A stretch of DNA of 64,000 nt from Saccharum officinarum (GCA_020631735.1 CM036197.1:48097880-48161879); one strand, 5' to 3'; shown: positions 34,774 through 46,514, numbered from the stretch's first letter. Notes: a model not told the origin generated them from the letters alone. A program made the numbers and translations.

Positions 34774-36138
34774 CTAGACATCTATAACGTGGCATCGGTT
34801 ACAAGGCTCCCCAACATTCAACTTAACCGCAGAAGGAACTCTACCTAGGATGTAACTTCTCATAACGCTGAGTGATTTGCGCGCTTCCAAAATCTTATCC
34901 CTACCTACGGGGCTGCATTCACCAGTGCTTTAAACAGAACACCGACTAATATTACTATCTGCCACCTCGTTAAATATGGTGTCCACGGTAAGTTTTTCAA
35001 CTGACGTTGCATTCTCTAGAATATGGCATGTCAACTCAACCATGCTCTTTGCAGAGCAGAAGCCATTGATGTGCACCTTCCTGAGCCTGTGATGCTCGAG
35101 ACCATGGATCTGCCTCATAGGCGAGACATACCCATAAACCGAAACATGCTCCATTTCCTCCACATGGTTAACCTACATATGAATCATAATAATGTCACTT
35201 AAATTATACAGATCCTCAACAGATACTAGATAGCTTGGCAACATGAATAACTTACACTCAAGATAAAAGTCTCCAGAGCAGGAGATGCATCCAGAAAGGA
35301 AACCAACGACAAATAATCATAGGCTGGAGAAAAGGCCAAATAATCAACTTCAAGGTAAATCTTCAAGCACTTGAGGTGGAGGAATCTGTCAACTGCTATT
35401 GGTGTATCAACCGTCTGCACAGAGATATCTCAATTAATATTATATACTTTCTTGAGCATGACTATGGTTATATTATATTCCATAGCACTAACACACTAAT
35501 GTGAAGTATCGTATTTTACCTCACCAGTCGAAGATATCGTAAGAGTTTCCAGATGTGGCACAATGGATGGAAGGAAGTCTGGTAATAGAATAGCTGACAA
35601 AGTTGTCATGGTATGAAAAGCCCACATGCTGGTTCTTTAGTTGTGATGATTCTCCAAGTGAGAGTTGTATTGGATCACCAAAGAGGTCAAAAGAGGAAAG
35701 GTTTGGGCCCGTGCTCTCTATCACCTTAAGCATTTTGCACCAAGTGACACGCAGGCAGCTGAGACGCTCCAGACATAATGGGATCTTCAGGCAGATTAGC
35801 TCATCGCAGTACATGAGTTCTAACTGTTCCAACGCAAAAGATTTGGAAATAAGACATCCTAACTCATTCCCCGTGATGCAGACTTGATATAGATGTAGCT
35901 TTGTCAGTCTTCTCAAGCAATCAAACCCAACAGTGGGCCGGAACGCACATAGGTGAGGTGAAGATACCGAATGAGTTTCCACGGCCATTAAGCATGGGAA
36001 GTTATACCCGTCCCTATAATTTGTAGGCAGCAAAAGGGTGATTTCTTCAATGCCTGGTGTAATTACACTCTGAAGCCAGCTATTAAAATGGTTGGCATCA
36101 ACATTATAGTGATTATAGACTACAATCTTCAGTGTCAC
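34774..36138 (-). pseudogene. F-box/LRR/FBD gene copy 2, truncated and broken
   Basis: It is the paralogue of the gene at 27730-29340, with exons at about 36138-35520, 35414-35256 and 35172-34774 and introns at the same positions. It has CAFRPTVGFDCLRRLTKLHL, ALEQLELMYC, FLHLKCLKIYL, SFLDASPALETFILS and the FBD-type HINGFCSAKSMVELTC, ending PCNRCHVIDV before a stop at 34774. The F-box and its neighbourhood are absent: homology begins abruptly at LKIVVYNHYNVD. A 4-bp tandem duplication (ATGGATGG, 35563-35570) shifts the frame at the end of exon 1, and a stop (TAA at 34930-34932) interrupts the FBD part. The protein could not be an SCF adaptor without the F-box. Confidence 0.85.
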
Positions 36139-36422
36139 AGTTATACAGTGTTTCCAAACAATATTAAAAAAGACAAGTCACAGTTATTTTAATAGCCATA
36201 TATAAACAAATTGACCCTCAAGTTTTCAAACAAAATACACAACTGACAATTCACAACTGTAGTCAAACAATGACAAAACTATCTACTGTTTCCAAACAAT
36301 ATTCACAAATGCAATGGGGAAAGGTGACGACAAGTTCAGACATAGTATATTCAGGAACATAATTCAGGAAGAGTAAGCATAATTCAGGAACTCCAATCCA
36401 TTTAAGCCAAAAATCACACAAA

Positions 36423-38040
36423 TCACTGCCGACCTATCAATTCCTTCACAAATGAACTGCTGTTCCAAATACTGTCAGTCTTCTTCTTCAGGTCGATGAG
36501 CATCTGCAGAAGGTCTTGCGCCAGTTCTTTGTCCTGTCTCAGCAGCTTCGCCAACTTGCAGAACTCATCTCCTAGATCGGCAACCTTGAGCAAGCGCATT
36601 TTCATGAGGCTTATACCAGCAGCATGAACTTCCTTAGCCACATCAGGCGTCACGAAGCACCCCACCCCAACGGACGTCTGATGCGGTGGAGATTGGACCA
36701 GCTTGGAGAAGTGCTCGGGTGAAGGTTGGAGGACACGGCGCCGATTGGGGAGCCAGAAACGCGGCGGCCCGGCGAGGTGGTGTCGCGACGGCCACCGGAG
36801 GCTGTGGGACGTAGGGAGGCGATGTCGCGGTTGCCGATGATGCGCTCGGCGTCAGCTGTGGGACCCGGCGAGGTGACGTTGCGGTTGCCCTTCGAGATGA
36901 TGCGCCCACCGTGGACGGAGGAGCTGCCAGCACGGCTGGGCGAGTTGCCGACAACGAGGGGCACGCGAGCAGGCGAGTTGGTGACGAGGCGCTCACGAGC
37001 GGGAGAGTGGACACCGAATCGCTGGCGAGCGGGAGAGTCGATGCCGAGGCGCTCGCGACGAGCGGGAGAGTTGATGTTAAGGCGCTCGCGAGTGGGAGAG
37101 ACGACGCCGTCGCTGGGTGAAGAGCGCGAGCGGCCATGTAGCATGTCGGCGACTCGCTGGGCGAACACACCGGTGCCATAGTCTCATGAACTCATTGCTG
37201 TTGAGAGTCGAGTCTTCTTCACCGGATCGGAGGCGAAGCCAAACAGATCAGCAGAGGAGCGCTTGGCCTTGGTGGAGCCGACAGGGTGGGAGGTGGAGAG
37301 GTCGGCATCGATGGTCGTAGGATCAGCAGCAGAGTGCTTGGCGAGATATTGGAGGACGAGGTTGGAGGAGCCGACGGAGTGGTAGGTGGAGAGGTCGGCG
37401 TCGATGGTCGCGGGGTCAGCGGCAGATTGCTTGGCGAGATGTTAGAGGATGAGGTTGGAGGAGCCAACGGAGTGGCAGGCGGAGAGGTTGGCGTCGATGG
37501 TCGCAGGATCAGTGGCAGAGTGCTTGGCGAGATGTTGGAGGACGAGGTTGGAGGAGCCAACAGAGTGGCAGGCGAAGAGGTCGACGTAGATGGTCGCAGG
37601 ATCAACAGTAGAGTGCTTGGCGAGATGTTGCTACGGCGGAGTGCTTCACGAGATGTTGGAGGACGAAGTTAGGGGAGCCGACGGAGTTGGAGGCGGAGAG
37701 GTCACCATCGATGGTCGTGAGGTCTGCGACGGAGTGCTTGGCAAGATGCTGGAGGACAAAGTTGGGAGATCCGACGGAGTGAGAGGCGGAGAGGTCGACA
37801 TCAACGGTGGGCTTGGTGGTCTTGATCATGCGGATCAGGAAGTGCGGCTGTCCGAGATGACGCGGTTGATGCGGACGAAGGTCTCCAAGCCGGTGTGGTC
37901 AACATCCCAAACCTCCTTGTGCTTCGCCTTCTCCAGTAAGGCCACCATGGCCCTCGCCTCAAATATCCGATCGATCTTCCCGCTGAAACACATGCTGATT
38001 TCCTTCACACCTGAGTGGATGAGGTCCTGGAGCCTACGGA
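36423..38040 (-). pseudogene. Degenerate gene of unknown family with coding minisatellite
   Basis: Read on the minus strand from 38040 there is QDLIHSGVKEISMCFSGKID, then EARAMVALLEKAKHKEVWDV and TFVRINRVISDSR. After a frameshift comes FLIRMIKTTKPTVDVDLSAS. A 31-residue tandem repeat follows (consensus VGSSNLVLQHLAKHS.DPATIDADLSA), then FGFASDPVKKTRLSTAMSS and a stop. The downstream frame VFAQRVADMLHGRSRS has four SPARERL-like units and a Ser/Pro/Arg-rich stretch. After another frameshift it ends in a charged, probably helical segment (KVADLGDEFCKLAKLLRQDK) and a stop at 36423. The pieces keep the same order and similar codon use, which argues for one former gene. I do not recognise the family. 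At least two stops and three frameshifts are visible. Confidence 0.5.
37290..37830 (-). repeat. 93-bp coding minisatellite
   Basis: The phrase 'gtgcttggcgagat' recurs at 37334, 37427, 37520, 37613, (37641) and 37734: exact steps of 93 bp except for one unit cut to 28 bp. 93 bp is 31 codons, so unit number can change without breaking the frame, but the 28-bp unit does break it. One unit also has an in-frame TAA. Confidence 0.9.
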
Positions 38041-38339
38041 GGCAAAGGGAGGCGAAGCCACTCTTGGCGGCCCTCCCCTCCCTGCTACAACAGCGAGCCC
38101 TCTGCTAGCGGTGGCGGAGCGCATGATGGGTGGCGGATCGGCGCCCTCTCCCAGCGGTGGCCCTCTCTCCTTCCTCCGGCGCGGCCCTCTCCTCCCTGTG
38201 GCGGCATAGCCCTCCTCCCTCCGGATCCGGTGGTGGTGCGGCATGGGGACACCGGATCCAGTGGTGGTGCAGCACGGGGACACCTGGCACGCGGCGGCGC
38301 ATGGGGAGGCGGCGGAGGTGAAGAGATTGGCAGCGGAGC

Positions 38340-40500
38340 GCTTGCCTGCTATAGCTTTTCAGAAGGTCTGCCACTAAGCTATTACTAATTGTTTCACTAT
38401 TACATTTTAGCTCCGTTAAACACCGCTATTTGGTTTAATCATGATATATTTTTAACACCGCTATAACTGGCCGAGATAGATATTCATTCTTTAGTCTAGA
38501 CGACTATAATATATGTCTCTCTTTCCTTTATGTTCTTTACTTAATACTAAATGATGTAATAACTCATTAAATAATTATTGAACTGTTGAATATTGACTAC
38601 TGATCACAATAATATTTTGATCGATATAATGAATGTTCAGTGTGTTGGAAGTGATGGTTTCGAATAGGAGAGAGGGAGGAGAGAGCTCGGTGGTGGTGAG
38701 GGGACACACTACGATTTTGAAAAATGGAAATGAGTGGAAGGTGAGGTCCCTTGCCCTCATTCCCTTGTACACTTATATAGGCTAGGGCTATTTATAAGTG
38801 TCCCCTTGGTGGGGTTGGATTTCACATGATATTACTCTAGCTGCCAGTTGGGCCTCTTCTAGATTTGTCCCACGTACCTCATGCCTCCCTAAAAAAAGTT
38901 GCCCCCTCAGCTATTAGGTTATGGCCGGTACAACATGACTTAATAGATACTCATACTAGAAGAAACGTAAATACAACCCTAGTCGTGAGGATCGCCCTTT
39001 GCAACCTACGCATGTGTGCCTCACTAAAAACTTATTGTGGTGGCTCAATCTATATTGTGTGTAGGTGTTGAAGGGGTTCGGCCACACCACAAAAGTTGTG
39101 TCTACATCCCCATTGTTGAGGCGACCACAGAGGCCTTTAGAGTCTCTTTCAACTCCCCTCTTTCCTTTGCGACCACAAAGATCAAGCCAAGAATATCAAT
39201 GTGGGTAATACAAACTTCCTGGAGCACTTGACGAGCAAGAATCGAGTGCTACAACTGGCAACACCTAGCCGGCTAGGGTTGGAAGAACTCAAGAGTAATA
39301 GAACGAAAAACAAATCACTGGCCGGTGCCACAAGTGCTCAAGAGATGGATCTTACTCCCAGAGTTGCAAGCACAAAGATCGCACTCCGAACGAACTCACA
39401 AAGATGAGGATCTAAGCTTGAGTGAGAGAGAGTTTGGGAGAGGGAGAAAGTTGAAGTGCTTTGTCTCAAAGTAGGTGAAAGTTGCAAATATCTAAGAGAG
39501 AGAGCACGCGCGGAAGGGAGGAGTGATATAAATTCACTTCGCCTAAGTCAACTGACCGTTGGCGCAACCTAAGTAAAAATTTCGGTCTGGAGCCTAGAAA
39601 ATCAGGCCCAACACAATGCAGCACAGTATTGATCCTCACGCTCCCGATTCAGCCCCAAATTTGCGAGGTGGGGACCTAAAAATTCCGGTAGTTGAAAAAC
39701 AATTTCACCCGAGCAAGGTCGCTCGAAATTTCACCGGTACAGACACGGAAATTTCGAGCCCGGAATTTCCAGGACGAGAGCCTAGAATTTCCGGTAGATA
39801 GAAATTAATTTTGCTAGAGAAGTTTTAGCCGGAAAGTGTTGGAGGAACCCAACAAGTATGGTTATAACTTTTTTTAGCCACTTGAAAAACTCATTGATTT
39901 ACTTTTTTTTGAACTATTGGAGATACTCTTAGCTAGGTGGGTCAAACAAGCTTTTTCTTTAGAAAGGCACTCAACATATCTGGTATATACGAAGGAGAAC
40001 AAAAAGTATTACAAATGCTGGATAACTTGACACAATCGACCTCTAAAACAATAAGATTACATTAAGGCAGCATTATCCAATTCTGTTACATGAGAAAAGA
40101 CAACTTCAATAATAAGCTTATCCGTGGCTATTTGGATCCCTACAGATATGAATCAAAACTTCTTTTGGCAATCTACCCCATCCAAAAACAACAAAGCGCA
40201 CCATGAAAATTGCGGGACCTATCTCGGTAATAAGGAGTTGACCTCCAAATAATTAGGCACGTCGTGGACTCTGGACTCGTGGTATGCCTACAGTAACCTT
40301 GAATGACATACTGACGACTTCAAGTATGGTAAATCAAGCAACTCGAATTCGCGTACAATTCACTGAAGCTCGCAAACACACCTCAGCTGACGAATGTAGG
40401 GAAGAAGAACACGTATTGTGTTATTTACACTCGGGAAATGGCATGCTAACAGCCTGAGGAATCACTTTGGATCTACTCAATTCGTCCGGCGAATTGATCT
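38340..40500. other. Intergenic region with repeat-like text, no gene recognised
   Basis: A stretch at about 39610-39860 repeats 'aatttccggtag', 'aatttcaccgg' and 'aatttcgagcc' motifs and ends with GTTGGAGGAACCCAACA, which reversed starts TGTTGGGTTCC like many copia LTRs. It may be the remnant of an LTR on the minus strand. Neither its other end nor a reliable duplication was found. The rest shows nothing. Confidence 0.35.
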
Positions 40501-40539
40501 CCCGGAAGTGCGCGCGGAGTCGCAATGCTGCAAGCGGCG

Positions 40540-40809
40540 TCAGTAGGAGATGTCGACGAGCGCGACCATGGCGTGCGCGACGACGGCATCCCCGTGCGTC
40601 CTCTGCTGCACGGCGCCCGCGTAGGCGTAGCGCCGCAGCTCGCCGTCGTAGAAGGACGCAACCCCGCGGAGCGCGATGCACGCCCGCGGCAGGTGGCGCG
40701 CGAGCGGCAGCGCCAGGTTGAAGGGCCACAGCAGGAACGCGAACTGGAACGCCTGCAGGAACCCGGCCGCCACTGCCGGCACGGCGAGGAGCGCCACGTG
40801 AACCGGCAT
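40540..40809 (-). CDS. Small hydrophobic protein of unknown function, copy A
   Basis: A complete minus-strand frame from ATG at 40809 to the stop at 40540, 89 residues. The N-terminal half is strongly hydrophobic (VALLAVPAVAAGFLQAFQFA), with one or two possible membrane segments, and is followed by FNLALPLARHLPRACIALRG. The end is AHAMVALVDISY. It is related over most of its length to the protein at 61563-61817, sharing LPLARHLP, the preceding FN-L pattern and a YAM/HAM segment near the C-terminus. The frame is GC-rich against AT-rich flanks, as in many grass single-exon genes, and has no stops. A TATA-like CATATAG lies on the minus strand about 120 bp upstream of the ATG. Longer upstream frames lack an ATG. 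The function is unknown. Confidence 0.65.
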   Translation of the reverse strand: MPVHVALLAVPAVAAGFLQAFQFAFLLWPFNLALPLARHLPRACIALRGVASFYDGELRRYAYAGAVQQRTHGDAVVAHAMVALVDISY

Positions 40810-41344
40810 CGTCGATGAGCCACCACCGTTGCAGCGCTGCTCCCTGCTAGACGATGTCTGCAGTCTGCTTGCTTGCACTGGACCTATCTGTCTATCTATC
40901 CCTCTGTGCTTGCCATGGCATGGCTATATGCCCGACGAACTCGATCGAGCGAGGCGTTGGTGGTCAGCGAAGACGACCTGATCGACAAGCCATGGACGGG
41001 GGACAGATACGTACCTTACTACCTTGCTTGCGGACAGTGGCAAGGGGTTCTCTCTGACTCTGCATATAATTGGTCCGCCACTGCTGATTAACGAGAGTCT
41101 AACAGATTCTTGGACTCCGTTAGCCCTCTGCCCCTCTGGCCGGTCGATCGATGGTGCCCGTCACAGATCAATCTAGATGGCCGGCGATATCACGTTGTTC
41201 TTAGCTGACGTCTGCTTCTGTCGCGAGATTATTCTCTTTAGGGTCCGATGTCACGTCGTCGTTTTCTCCGTTGGAGACAGGACACAGGAATTCTTTTGTT
41301 CTGGACCTACAAGCAACAGTACGATTATTTTAGGGACAGACTAA

Positions 41345-41690
41345 GGGAGTGTTTGTTCCACCTCCTAAACTTTAAACTTTAGTCGATGTCCTATCGAATG
41401 TTTGATATATGCATGGAGTGTTAAATATAGACTATTTATGAAACTAAATGCGCATATTGAGACTATTTTACAAGACAAATTTTTTAAACCTAATTAGCCC
41501 ATGATTTGACAATGTGATGCTACAGTAAACATGTGCTAATGACGGATTGATTAGGCTTAATAAATTCGTTTCGCGGATTACTGACGGATTCTGTAATTTG
41601 TTTTTTATTAGTATCGAACACCCCAGACGACACCCCCATGTGACACCTCCTAAACTTTAGTCAATGGATCCAAACACCCCTTAATGTGGA
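41345..41690. mobile_element. Grass MITE of the 'GGTGTTTGG' type
   Basis: Begins GGGAGTGTTTGTTCC and ends, reversed, GGGGTGTTTGGATCC. The body has the well-known grass phrases CCTAATTAGCCCATGATTTG, GCTACAGTAA and GTGCTAATGACGG, with an internal inverted symmetry around them. TAA/TTA flank the element, consistent with, but not proof of, a PIF/Harbinger-like target. Confidence 0.7.
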
Positions 41691-41794
41691 GTGGAAGGCA
41701 GGGCTTGATGATGGTCTCTGTTCAGATCATAACTTGTAATTAATGCAGTCAGTCTGAGCCGACCTACTACCTCTCGCTGCAACTTATTGGGCTG

Positions 41795-41990
41795 CGGGTC
41801 TGTTCGCTTATGCTAATGCTTATGCTAAAATTTTATAAGAGAAAAATATTATTTCATGGCTGAAAAGTAGCTCCAGCGAACATACGGCTATAGCTTATTG
41901 TAGCTACAGTACATAATAGTTGTTTCCTCGCAGTTGCAGCCACAGCCAGGGCCTGAAGTAGCTGCAGCGAGCACTCTCTACTTCTGGCTT
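41795..41990. mobile_element. hAT-like MITE remnant
   Basis: It opens GGTCTGTTCGCTTATGCTAA and has GAGAAAAATATTATTTCATGG followed by GCTCCAGCGAACA, the common 'tgttcgct...agcgaaca' grass element. A second, partly overlapping copy seems to follow. Confidence 0.45.
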
Positions 41991-42129
41991 CTTAACGAGT
42001 CAACTAGTTTAATTTTAACTATATATATATATATATTAATAATTTTAATATATAATTAATATTATTAGATATATTTTTGACTATATTTTTATAATAAACT
42101 TGTTCAGGTTATAATCCTCGGGTGTTTTA

Positions 42130-43790
42130 AGGCATCAATTAGTTAACAGGCCGAGCGGCCCGTGATACATCAGCTAGCGAAGGCCCGAACGACCGAGGCC
42201 CAGCTGAGCCAAATGAACCAGGCCAGACACTAAGGCGAAGTCGGCCACGACCTGTTCAACATACCTAGCCGCACGACGCACAACAAACTCACGACCTCTC
42301 TACAGTCCCGACCCCCTGGGAGGAACAAGGAGAGGTCGGACCCAGCCAATGTTTTCCTAAACGCTAAACGGTAAACAGTCGGTCACCCTTCGTTTAGCGT
42401 TTAGACCGTTTAAACGGTGTTTAAATGGAGTTAAACAGCCTAAACGGTTTTGTACAATAACAATAAAATATACATATTTCTGTAGGTAAAAATAAAATTT
42501 GCTAGAACTCATACATATTTACACATGTAAAAATCAAATATTCTACCAAATAATCTTGTTGGAAGAAATCTGAATCCCACAACACTTCATATAATTACAA
42601 TATTAATTAGTTTCATGTTGATTGTGACAGACATAGTCCTTTAATTCACTTAATTATAGATTAAATGGTTGCTTAGCTCATTTAATCATATTTAATTTAA
42701 TTTTGTTTAGACCGTTTAGACGGGATTGAACGATTTAAACGGGTTTAAACGGCCTAACCTTTTAATTCACCGTTTAGGGCCTAAACAACACATCTGACTT
42801 CTGTTTACCGTTTAAACGGTGTTTAAACGAACTAAACGGCCGTTTAGGCGAATAGTAACCCAGCCAAACGTGCCTACCCTGACAGGAGTAAGCACGCCGC
42901 AATGACCCCATAAGGACCAAGGGGACAGCGGTCACCTCGGTCTGGTCAGACGTCATCCCTGTGCCACACAGCACGGACAAGACAACACCACACGACAGTG
43001 ACGACCAGGTACGGTGCCCACTGTCCAGATACGACACAACAAGACGCATGTATGATTCTACCCACTACGGGATGGGATCCACGACGAAGGCCTTGACTTG
43101 GAGGCCATCCAGACCGACAGAAGCCATGACCCCGGAGTTCAGGATCGTGGCCACCGACTCCACAAGACGGCGAGGCAATCGACGACCTGGGGGCAGCTAC
43201 CAACTCCTGTACGACGCTCCTAGGAAGCCAGGGGCAATGACGAAGACCACGGTGGAGACCACGTCGCATAGGACAGCTGACGAACCACCGCTGTGCCTAC
43301 AGTGCCACCACGGCCATGCCGCGACATGGCCACAAGACCATGATGACAACCACGTCCAGACATGCACCACATGACAACGTAGCTTGCAAGCCAAGTTAGT
43401 TAGGTCCTCCCTCAAACTCACGACCCTTTGGTCAGGAGAACCTTTGCTTTGTACACGTCCTAGCCTCGTACTCTATCTATATAAGGGCAGCCAGGGCATC
43501 CATTCTGACTCTCATTCACTCATTCTCCCATCGTAGAAAGGGCTCCTAAAGCTTCCTTTCGGACAACCCGTCTCCTAGCTCTAGCTCTCCTATCTATTCC
43601 ACCATTCTTACACCCCTATTGTAAGAACTTCAGAGCATTCAAGCGAGGAACACGCACTCGATCATCTCTGAGACTGGACGTAGCACTCCGGCCTAAACCA
43701 GTATAAATCCTCGTGTCTTTTGGATGTTATCATCGTCTTCCTACAGCATCGCGACAATCGTATAAATTTACTAGTCTGGTTAACAAAACA
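42130..43790 (+). repeat. Gypsy LTR (solo or truncated), interrupted by a hAT-like element
   Basis: The plus strand has a promoter-like CTATATAAGGGCAGCC at about 43475. It is followed by a leader and the phrase CCAGTATAAATCCTCGTGTC near 43705, which is typical of the U5 part of Tat/RIRE2-type LTRs. The upstream part is GC-rich and non-coding. No primer site or internal region adjoins it, so it appears to be a solo or truncated LTR. Exact ends and target duplication were not found. Confidence 0.55.
42350..42857. mobile_element. hAT-like foldback element
   Basis: It is flanked by ACCCAGCCAA at 42340-42349 and 42858-42867, that is, an 8-bp duplication plus two bases of chance identity. Both ends are rich in inverted TAAACGG / CCGTTTA units ('cctaaacgctaaacgg' on the left, 'ccgtttaggcg' on the right). 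The middle is AT-rich and non-coding. It sits inside the gypsy LTR and so is younger than it. Confidence 0.8.
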
Positions 43791-43799
43791 CCGACAAAA

Positions 43800-44900
43800 C
43801 TTATTTAGATATATAAATATTGCTAATATTTTTATAAACCTAGTTAATAAAAAAGGGTTTGATCAGCATGAATACCATAGCAATTATTTTATGCGAGAGC
43901 GCCTTGGAACCAGCCATAGAGTAAAATTTGGTTGAAGCATAATTTGTTCATAAAACCAAGGGTTTAGGATTGAGGAGTGAAATCTATAGCAGGCCAACTG
44001 AAAAAAATCAGTGTGAACCAAATGACGGATCTAGAATTTTAACAAAGGGTATGCTGTATAAAAAAATCAAATACAATTTATAAAATTATTTACCAATTCG
44101 GTAAATAATTATAAATTTTGCAACATAATTCAGTATATATAGGCACTAAATCACAAGATAAGTTTTATGGTCCGTTCGATCAGCTACAAGTAGTTATTGG
44201 CTACGGCTAAAAAATAGTTCAAAATTAGTTAGAGTTTGCAAGCTAGTTGGCTAACAACTAGTTGGAGACTTGGCTAACAAATTAGCCTATCTATTAGCCC
44301 ATGTTTGAATGGGTTAGGGCTAAAATTAGCTCACTAACAATTAGCATACGAATCGAAATAGGCTCTTAATTTCAAAGATGAAGTTGCAAAATGAAAACTT
44401 CTAGCAATTACAATAAAACTAGTTCAAACGACATGATAATTCGAAATATAGATATAAAATAGACTTGCAATACTTATTATTTGAATTTTTTAGTCAACGG
44501 TTAAATAGATATGTTTTTTTATTTTTTACAATATATAAATATACACACGTACTGGGAGCCAGGTATACCCCTAGATCTGCCTGTGGTGTGAACAGTTTCA
44601 TGATGGAGTCATGAGACAATATATGTTCATGTGTACACATCTAACGTATGAGATTGTTGATTAAATTTAGAAGAAATAGTTAGAAAGAAAAATTACAGTT
44701 CTCTTATGCGTTGGAATGTTGGATGCACGCGCGCATAGGCATAGGGCATGTAGAATACATAACAAGTGTCCATGAACACTCCATATGAATCGTCACTACT
44801 AAATTATAAAAGAAAATGAAGAGAGAAAAAACTAATTAGCCATTTGACCAGGTTGAAGCAAAAGAAAAAGCAAAAGGCAAAAAAAAATGATAGTACTAGC
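43800..44900. other. Intergenic AT-rich DNA with a small MITE
   Basis: A segment at about 44170-44366 starts GGTCCGTTCGATCAGCTA and repeats 'agctagttggctaacaa' and 'ttagcccatgtttgaatgg', which looks like a MITE. Nothing else was recognised. Confidence 0.4.
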
Positions 44901-44904
44901 AATC

Positions 44905-45865
44905 AGATGTCTGTCCGCGCGCGCGGATGCCCCTGTAGGTGGACCCAACATCTAGGAACCTATCCATTCCTATCCGCTCTCCTCCAGCCGCCATAGATTA
45001 TAAAAAAACTCACGCAACCGCAACCGCGCTCCGCCGCGTCTCTCACATGCCTTCCTCTCCACCGCGCCTCCTGCTGGCCTTCCTCTCCACCAGTGCCGAG
45101 CCCACACAGCTGTTGCCGCCTCGCCGTGCAAGGCCGCACCCACCCGGCTGTTGCTGTCGCCTCCACCGCGGGCACTGCTCACTGAGGGCACTGCGTGCGC
45201 CCTATCGCTGGGGGCAGCACAACCGCCCGCCCGCTACCGTCCTCCTTCTCCACCGCGATCGCACAGACGGATCTCGCTGTGCAATGCTCTACCCGCATGG
45301 CTTCCAAGTTTTGCTGAAAGTGCATGTTGCAAGCATATGTTTCTAAGTGTTTCAGAGGTATGTTGCAAGTGTTTCAGATGGATGTTGCAAAAGTAGATCG
45401 AGATGTTGCATATGTTGCAATGGTTATACACGTATGTTGCAAGGGTCTGTTACTAATGTTTCATCTGTGTTTTCCGGACGTATGTTGCAAGTGTGTTTAT
45501 CCGTATGTTGCGTATGTTTCACATATATGTTGCATATGTTTTATCTAGATGTTGCGTATGTTTCCAATGGTTTTCGAGTGTTTTCAGGTGTTTTTTTCAA
45601 GTGTTTTATCTGCCTTCAGATATATGTTGCAAGTGTTGCATTTTAATGTTTCAAAAGTAGATGAGGTGTTGCGTCTCTCCTCCTCGCCTTTTGCTGCATC
45701 GCCTCAGTGTCTCCTCCTCCTCCTGGTGCCCGTTGGCCATCCGTTGCCCCCTCCCCTCTTTTCGATGCTGGTGACGTTTGGGGCAGTGCGAGCCCTGAGT
45801 GGGGGCGCAAAACGGCGCGGGAAACGGATTGCGGGGTGCGGGCATCCGAACACTAGCAAGCCTAA
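44905..45865 (-). mobile_element. Dispersed repeat family, copy 1 (inverted)
   Basis: A GC-rich part (about 44940-45300) is followed by about 380 bp of degenerate subrepeats of the type ATGTTGCAAGTGTTTCAGA, then a second GC-rich part. It ends near GTGCGGGCATCCGAACACTAGC. The reversed end, GCTAGTGTTCGGATGCCCGC, resembles the starts of copies 2 and 3. It is in opposite orientation to them. The subrepeats cause long Cys/Tyr-rich open frames that are artefacts. It could be a non-autonomous DNA transposon with subterminal repeats. Confidence 0.6.
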
Positions 45866-46177
45866 AAAAAAGATTTGAACTTCCTGAAATTTGGAAATTT
45901 TCAGATCGGATGATTGGTAGTACTTGATGATTGTTATAAGCACGTCTCTGTTCCAGTCATGGATTATAACCAAAGTAATCAGTCTGAAGTATGAACCAAC
46001 CAACGTCGGATGCACATGACATGCATGTAGTACGTATCAGGTACGCGTACGCCTTTGAAATATCCACCGTGAAATGTTGTCAAAGCATAGAGTACATATT
46101 ATGTGCTGATATATTATAGACATACAGTGACAGAACGAATTCTATCACATGCAAAAAGAGAGGAAAAAACTGTCGAA

Positions 46178-46514
46178 GGCCTGTTTAATTCCCACCGAAA
46201 AACTTTTTATCCCATCACATCGAATGTTTAGACACATGTACAGAGCATTAAGTGTAGATAAAAAACTAATTATACAGTTTGCATGGAAACCGCGAGACAA
46301 ATCTTTTAAGCCTAATTAGTCCAGGATTAGCCATAATTGCTACAGTAACGCGCATGTGCTAATGATAGATTAATTAAGCTTAATAAATTCGGCTCACGGT
46401 TTCTAGACGAGTTATGTAATTAGTTTTTTTATTAGTATTCAAATACTCCTTCCGATATCCATTAAATATCCGATCTGACACCAAGAACTTTTTACCCACG
46501 AACTAAACAGGACC
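46178..46514. mobile_element. Grass MITE of the 'GGCCTGTTTA' type
   Basis: Begins GGCCTGTTTAATTCCCACC, ends reversed GGTCCTGTTTAGTTCGTGG, with AAAAACTTTTTATCCC and GAACTTTTTACCC next to the ends. The core holds CCTAATTAGTCCAGGATTAG and GTGCTAATGATAG, showing kinship with the element at 41345-41690. Confidence 0.75.

Noticed and set aside
37286..37672. Plus-strand frame of 128 residues rich in Gly, Val and Asp
   Set aside because: It is the antisense shadow of the 93-bp minisatellite. The minus strand gives the more protein-like repeat and continuity with flanking coding pieces.
39627..39860. Short LTR bounded by AGTAT on both sides
   Set aside because: The apparent 5-bp match would define an LTR of only about 230 bp with no other LTR features; probably chance.
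45234..45646. Cys/Met/Tyr-rich frames that look like membrane or cysteine-rich peptides
   Set aside because: They arise from ATGTTGCAAG-type subrepeats of a transposable element; similar artefacts appear in copies 2 and 3.
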